From Nymphaea colorata (taxonomy: Eukaryota > Streptophyta > Magnoliopsida > Nymphaeales > Nymphaeaceae): 64,000 nt of DNA. Positions 60,325-64,000 of the stretch are shown piece after piece. The stretch lies in NCBI RefSeq assembly GCF_008831285.2, contig NC_045142.1, positions 18,539,354 through 18,603,353 on the forward strand. The letters are read 5' to 3'. Both the position numbers and the translations under genes were made by a program. The notes under the pieces were generated by a model. The model had not been told where the DNA came from and made no database searches. It was given only the letters and a program-made list of their open reading frames with translations. Numbering within the stretch: position 1 is the first letter of the stretch; every line of letters begins with the position of its first letter.

Positions 60325-61509
60325 TGAATCTGCCGGTTGCCGGATGTTGTCGGGTGACAAAATATTTAAAACCGTGGTAAATGCACCATAAAATATTGTT
60401 AAAGCATCATAAGCCATCACTATAACATGCAGCTGGCTGATTTCAATTTTCAATTTCTATATATATCGGATACAAATTTCTCCAATCGTCCAGATGCTCT
60501 AGCCTCCACAGCATGCAGCTCAATGCATTGCGTCGGGCTCCATGTGTGAGAGGCCAGATGGACAGACAGCCGGAGGATTTCAGCTCCTATATATATGTGT
60601 GTGTGTGTGTGTATGTGAGTGTGTGTGTGAGTGTGTGTGTAGGAAATTGAAATGGTGACTAGCATTTCAGAGTCACTCGGCCATCTAATCAGGGCCGTCA
60701 AATTCATCATGATGGACAGTTAAGAGAAAAACAAGGAGAAAAATGTGATGGGCATTTTCGTCATCTAGTATGAATTTACACCTTGTTTCTCCTTGTTTTT
60801 ATCTCAAACATCCATCTAAGATGGATGGCCCTGGTTAGATGGTTGGGTTGAAGAGCTAGTCATCATTCACCCACTATATATATATATTAAACCATAACAG
60901 TGGAAGCAATATAAGAGATCCAGATCCAAATGCATAACCAGTGCCCTCCGAAATTCCTTCTCTTCAAAAAGCGCATCAGCCAAAAGTACCTGTAAGAACA
61001 AGCAGAAATTTAGTTCAGAGAGGAAAGAATAGATCTATATCTAATACAACATGTGTAGAATAAGAGCCTTCTAGCAGTGGTTTTGACACAAATGTTCTTA
61101 CAAAAAGTTACGCTAGTTAGCAATTACTGATTGAATGACTACAAATAGTTAATGGTATATAGGTCAAGGCATCATCTGAAGCAATATTAAATCTTGAAAT
61201 AAATTGATCAAGCAGCCATGCTTAATGATTGAATTGGTTTAATAAGTAAAAGCCTAAGTCACATGGGTGCACCAAATATGGTGACGCACCCACGTCGACT
61301 CGGGTTCGGGTGCGACCCAACTCGGTCAAACCGAATCGGGTGCTGCTGACTATACCCATTCTTCCTTTTTTTTTTCATTTTTTTCCTTCTCCTATCTTTC
61401 CCTCTTCTCTATCTCCTCCCTTGTTTTATTTAATAAAACTTTGAATTTTGTATGAGATTAAGATAACGTTGATAAAAAAAGTTTAGAAATATAGACAAAT
61501 AAAATTACT

Positions 61510-61597
<88 letters not shown>

Positions 61598-63027
61598 TTT
61601 CGCCGCACCCGCACCCCGTACCTATGTGACATAGATAAAAATGTTGATGCCATTGTAGACCAAAGTCTCAAACATCTCCATTGTGTTTGATATTGTAAAG
61701 CCCCAATTGATTTTGGAGAGAAAAATTATCTGAAATCCCTAACATCAATATCATGAAAAAGTATAATCTGTTCAATTGAATAGAAACATGGGATAGAGAA
61801 CCAAATGCAACACAAAATTTTCTCTTTTTTTTTTAGTTCCACAATTATATGTACAGATTCCATCTTAAGCTTGCTGACAATTAAAGGAAAAAAAAAGGAA
61901 TGAAATCAAAGAAACAGAAATGCAGTTACCCACCTTCAAAAATTATATTAATAATCATCTCATTGAACATCATGACCATTAAAGAGAACGAATAATGAGA
62001 AACCCAATTGTTATTTCTTACCACGTGTTCAGCCTTAACATATGGATTCAGTTCAATGTTCATGGCAGATGAAGACACAAGAAAGCATCCCTGTGAAAAT
62101 TAAAGTTGGCAGGTGAAAATAAATTAGAACAATGCAATCTTAATATATACTCATCCCTTTCCTGATTACAGATGCATCACCAACTAAAAGAATTCATTGC
62201 AGAAGAAGTTGCATATGCACAACATCACGAACTCTCATATATGACTAGCTAGTAGCATGATATTATAAGGAAGCGAATTTTAAGTTTCATACTCACGCCC
62301 ATAGTCACATACACCATTGGAAAGTTTATTGATCCACTTGATTATCAAAACAAGATATTCTACATAAATGTGTATTTGAACGAACATTAACAGCAAAAAT
62401 TCCACTGCTCTCGCATATTAAACTACTGTTACTATGACCACCAAAGTACAGCCCAGGCTTGTCTCGAGATGAATATGAAAATTTGTGAATGGAGGCTGAC
62501 GCTCAGGAAAGGACATGAGCATTAGAATTTGGGAGCACACCAGAAACACGCACGTGAAACTACCTGAACCACCATCCGAGGCATTTAATTTTCACTCCAG
62601 ACACCAATATCGAGCCGACAAAATCTCCAAATAAGCCACATCTTTTACGACCCACTTAAGGACTGTCGTCTACATTTTAATTCTCCCTCATATGAATCTC
62701 GAAGTAGAGCTTGCCGTTGGCAAAAAAACAACAAAGAACAAGAGAACCACGAACCCTAGCGCCAGAGAAACAATAAAATGCCTTCGCCCAGTGCACAAAG
62801 AAATCAAGAAAGCCGATACTGCACAACCACTAAACCGCATCCGATCAAATAAACCTAGTCCAAGAAAGCATCCGATGAAAGACCGAAACCACTCCTACTA
62901 ACATTTAAAGAAGGAAAAATAACGATGGGATGAAATAATGATAGCAACAGATCGATACCAGCATCGCAGCGGATTGGTGGAGACCCTGGTCAAGAAGAAA
63001 CATCATCTGTTCCTTCAATCCTTCCAT
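43454..63027 (-). CDS. APC7: Anaphase-promoting complex subunit 7 (TPR protein), 18 exons
   Basis: Exons in order: 63027-62959, 62090-62022, 60989-60939, 60147-60010, 59920-59858, 58764-58649, 57109-57025, 55859-55800, 54470-54425, 46888-46815, 46433-46383, 46304-46101, 46008-45964, 45883-45790, 45694-45549, 44216-43987, 43672-43612, 43537-43454. Phases agree throughout, giving 561 aa, close to plant APC7. It starts [23 protein letters not shown] and contains serial tetratricopeptide repeats from about residue 40 to 530 (for example [67 protein letters not shown]), followed by a strongly acidic tail ([21 protein letters not shown]). APC7 is a scaffold in the TPR lobe of the APC/C ubiquitin ligase that targets cyclins and securin in the nucleus. 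Intron 14 uses a GC donor. Intron 9 is 7.5 kb and hosts a copia element and a MITE; intron 2 hosts another MITE. Confidence 0.96.
45505..45533. repeat. TA microsatellite in APC7 intron 15
   Basis: About 14 TA units lie immediately after exon 15 in transcription order. They cause the IYIYI tails of overlapping frames. Confidence 0.9.
47865..52162 (-). pseudogene. Copia Gag-Pol polyprotein with one frameshift and one stop
   Basis: The likely start is ATG 52162 ([11 protein letters not shown]..); the frame is open further upstream but low in complexity. Reading order: Gag ([15 protein letters not shown]), CCHC knuckle [14 protein letters not shown] (~51370-51410), protease [13 protein letters not shown] (~51075-51110), integrase zinc region [10 protein letters not shown] and core HSDVWGPSG, reverse transcriptase with [11 protein letters not shown] (~48810-48840), then RNase H with YSDVDWAGC and SSAEAEYRA. 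The frame breaks at about 48545, where one base is missing. The original frame then meets TAG at 48440-48438 in place of Trp. The RNase H part is open to a TAA that lies inside the 3' LTR (47867-47865). As written, no intact reverse transcriptase-RNase H fusion can be made. Confidence 0.9.
52165..52545. repeat. GC-rich tandem repeats in the copia leader
   Basis: Between the primer-binding site and the Gag ATG lie repeated GGCGGCGCAGCTGGCAGCGC units (twice near 52405-52455) and a GTGGGCGAC(A/G)(G/C)(C/T)GGCGCTG pair (52297-52340). The sequence is far richer in GC than the rest of the window. Open frames through it are Ala/Arg-rich and probably untranslated. Confidence 0.6.
53276..53982. mobile_element. 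CTATGTCACA-family MITE, 707 bp, in APC7 intron 9
   Basis: The left end is CTAAGTCACACGGATACG, the right end (inverted) CTATGTCACACAGGTGCGG. Flanks ATTCTGTG and ATTCTGTT form a 7-of-8 target duplication. A further end-like sequence 'ctaactcacacggatacg' at 53826 lies inside, so it may be a nested or end-duplicated copy. Confidence 0.75.
60286..60320. repeat. TA microsatellite in APC7 intron 3
   Basis: About 17 TA units, with another short TA run near 60456 and TG/GT runs near 60596-60640. Confidence 0.9.
60652..60875. mobile_element. ~225 bp palindromic MITE in APC7 intron 3
   Basis: 'gtgactagcatttcag', then 'ggccatctaatcagggccgtc', is mirrored at the far end by 'gatggccctggttagatgg', then 'agagctagtcatc', giving TIRs of about 45 bp. 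Inner 'acaaggagaaa' and 'tttctccttgt' extend the palindrome. The exact target duplication is unclear. Confidence 0.65.
61254..61634. mobile_element. CTATGTCACA-family MITE in APC7 intron 2
   Basis: The left end is CTAAGTCACATGGGTGCACC, the right end (inverted) CTATGTCACATAGGTACGGG. GC-rich subtermini carry 'gcacccgcacccc'. The target duplication is decayed (5 of 8). It contains the long TA microsatellite at 61513-61595. Confidence 0.75.
61513..61595. repeat. TA microsatellite, about 41 units
   Basis: This is the longest simple repeat in the window and lies inside a MITE. Such arrays are often collapsed or misassembled. Confidence 0.95.
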
Positions 63028-63099
63028 CTCCCTTCCTCGCCGCGCTCTCTCTCTCTCTGGCGGGAAGAGCGAAATTTGATAAGTTCGGAAAAAGGAGTG

Positions 63100-64000
63100 T
63101 GCTCCAACAAAGATCAAACACGATTGCCTTTTATGCACTGGAAATGTTAAAAAATATCCTGGAAAGCCCATAAATTCCTGAAAAAAGCCGCCGAAGCCCT
63201 TTCATGATGACATACTTTTCGTTAAGCCTCCATTTATTTTTGCACCAGACCAAACAGGGCGTTAAACGTAACGATTGGCTTTTTGGGCAGGTTGGGCTGG
63301 ATAGCCTGGATTCAGACTCGAACCCGAACCTGAATCCCACCCACGTGAAGAGGAAGGCTCGACGATAAGCTCTCCCTCTTCGTCTCTCTCGCTGGTTCGA
63401 GTTCGAACGTGACACAGAGGAACACGAGGTGGAAGAAGGTGCAGCGGCGGTGGAGGTGAAGGGTGGCGGCACTACGGTAATCCCCTTTGGTTTCTCTCTG
63501 TCTTTTATTTATTCTCCTTCTTTCACACCCTCTATCGCAACTCTGCTCTTCTCCCTCTCTATCCTGAGTCCTCTTGCCTTCATCGTCTCTCGTCATCCTC
63601 ACCCTCTGCTCTCTCTCTCGCCAGTGTTCTCTCACCTTCACCATCTCGCACTCTCGCATCTCTCTCTGCACTCTCCCTCAACTAACCCTCAATCACAGAC
63701 TCCTCTGGACCTCTGGTCTCTCGCACTATCTCCCTCCTTCATCTTTACTCCCTCGTCTCTCTCTCTTGCTAGCTCTTTCTCGCTCTGACCGTGTCTCACT
63801 CACTTTTGTATTCCCCTCTCTCCCCTCTCAACCAAGCACTCTCTCACGCACGCTCTCTCTTTCTCTTTTTTTTTTTCTATGTAAGTGTGTCTCCCTCAGC
63901 GGAACCATCCTCCTCTCAACTGACTCCTCTCTTCTCACGTTAGATTTCTCTTTTACTCATTTTCACCCTCTTTGACGTTGTTGAGTTAGAATGAAGATAT
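63100..64000 (+). other. Region upstream of APC7, possible start of a divergent gene
   Basis: 63028-~63090 should be APC7 5' untranslated sequence. 'ccaaacagggcgtta' at about 63252-63266 resembles a Harbinger end followed by TTA, with no partner seen. 63300-63480 is CG-containing and ends with a possible donor (ACTACG|GTAATC, 63476). 63480-63980 is CT-rich, as plant first introns and leaders often are. No identifiable protein is present, and the Ser/Leu-rich frames are composition artefacts. Confidence 0.3.

Noticed and set aside
63429..63975. 119- and 133-codon Ser/Leu-rich frames at the right edge
   Set aside because: Composition artefact of a CT-rich tract, which more likely belongs to a leader or first intron.
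1..64000. tRNA, rRNA or snoRNA genes
   Set aside because: No stretch showed recognisable tRNA boxes or rRNA sequence; short non-coding RNAs cannot be excluded without a covariance-model search.

Overview
This window is nuclear DNA from a flowering plant. It holds three conserved eukaryotic multi-exon genes with GT-AG introns (plus one GC-AG intron), a Ty1/copia retrotransposon, PIF/Harbinger and MITE elements, an L1-type LINE relic and many AT, GA and CT microsatellites. The sequence alone does not settle the species. Introns are long and full of transposons, yet exon junctions are intact, so I could rebuild three complete proteins by joining exons and checking reading phase at every junction.

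Layout. (1) 2824-21161, minus strand: a secreted class-3 (alpha/beta hydrolase) lipase of about 363 aa in ten coding exons. A 5'UTR intron of about 2.4 kb carries a 1.23 kb GC-rich Mutator-like element with internal cargo (18903-20136). Coding intron 5 is 9.3 kb and contains a 7.87 kb palindromic PIF/Harbinger element (6291-14156). (2) 21.3-29.4 kb: a MITE-rich intergenic stretch with a 299 bp tandem duplication and the probable start region of the next gene. (3) 29417-36894, plus strand: exosome core subunit RRP41 (241 aa, 11 exons); its last intron contains an almost perfect 3 x 423 bp tandem triplication. (4) 38.9-39.9 kb: LINE reverse transcriptase relic. (5) 40333-41654, plus strand: a truncated, broken copy of EMG1/NEP1. 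(6) 43454-63027, minus strand: anaphase-promoting complex subunit APC7 (561 aa, 18 exons); intron 9 carries a young but disabled copia element (47593-52840, 278 bp LTRs, 5 bp target duplication). (7) 63.1-64.0 kb: CT-rich sequence that may begin a divergent gene.

The three housekeeping genes are not functionally linked as an operon would be: RRP41 acts in RNA processing and decay, APC7 in cell-cycle ubiquitin ligation, the lipase in lipid hydrolysis. What unites the window is a shared set of small transposons. One TIR family (CTATGTCACA-type) sits in introns of all three genes. A Harbinger family with CGCCCTGTTTGG-type ends appears as the large palindrome, a 453 bp MITE and fragments. The most striking object is the Harbinger palindrome. 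Two diverged inverted copies of a transposase plus Myb-like gene pair share one pair of outer TIRs and one TAA target duplication. Both transposases are broken, at different places, and the lipase pre-mRNA would carry the whole inverted repeat.
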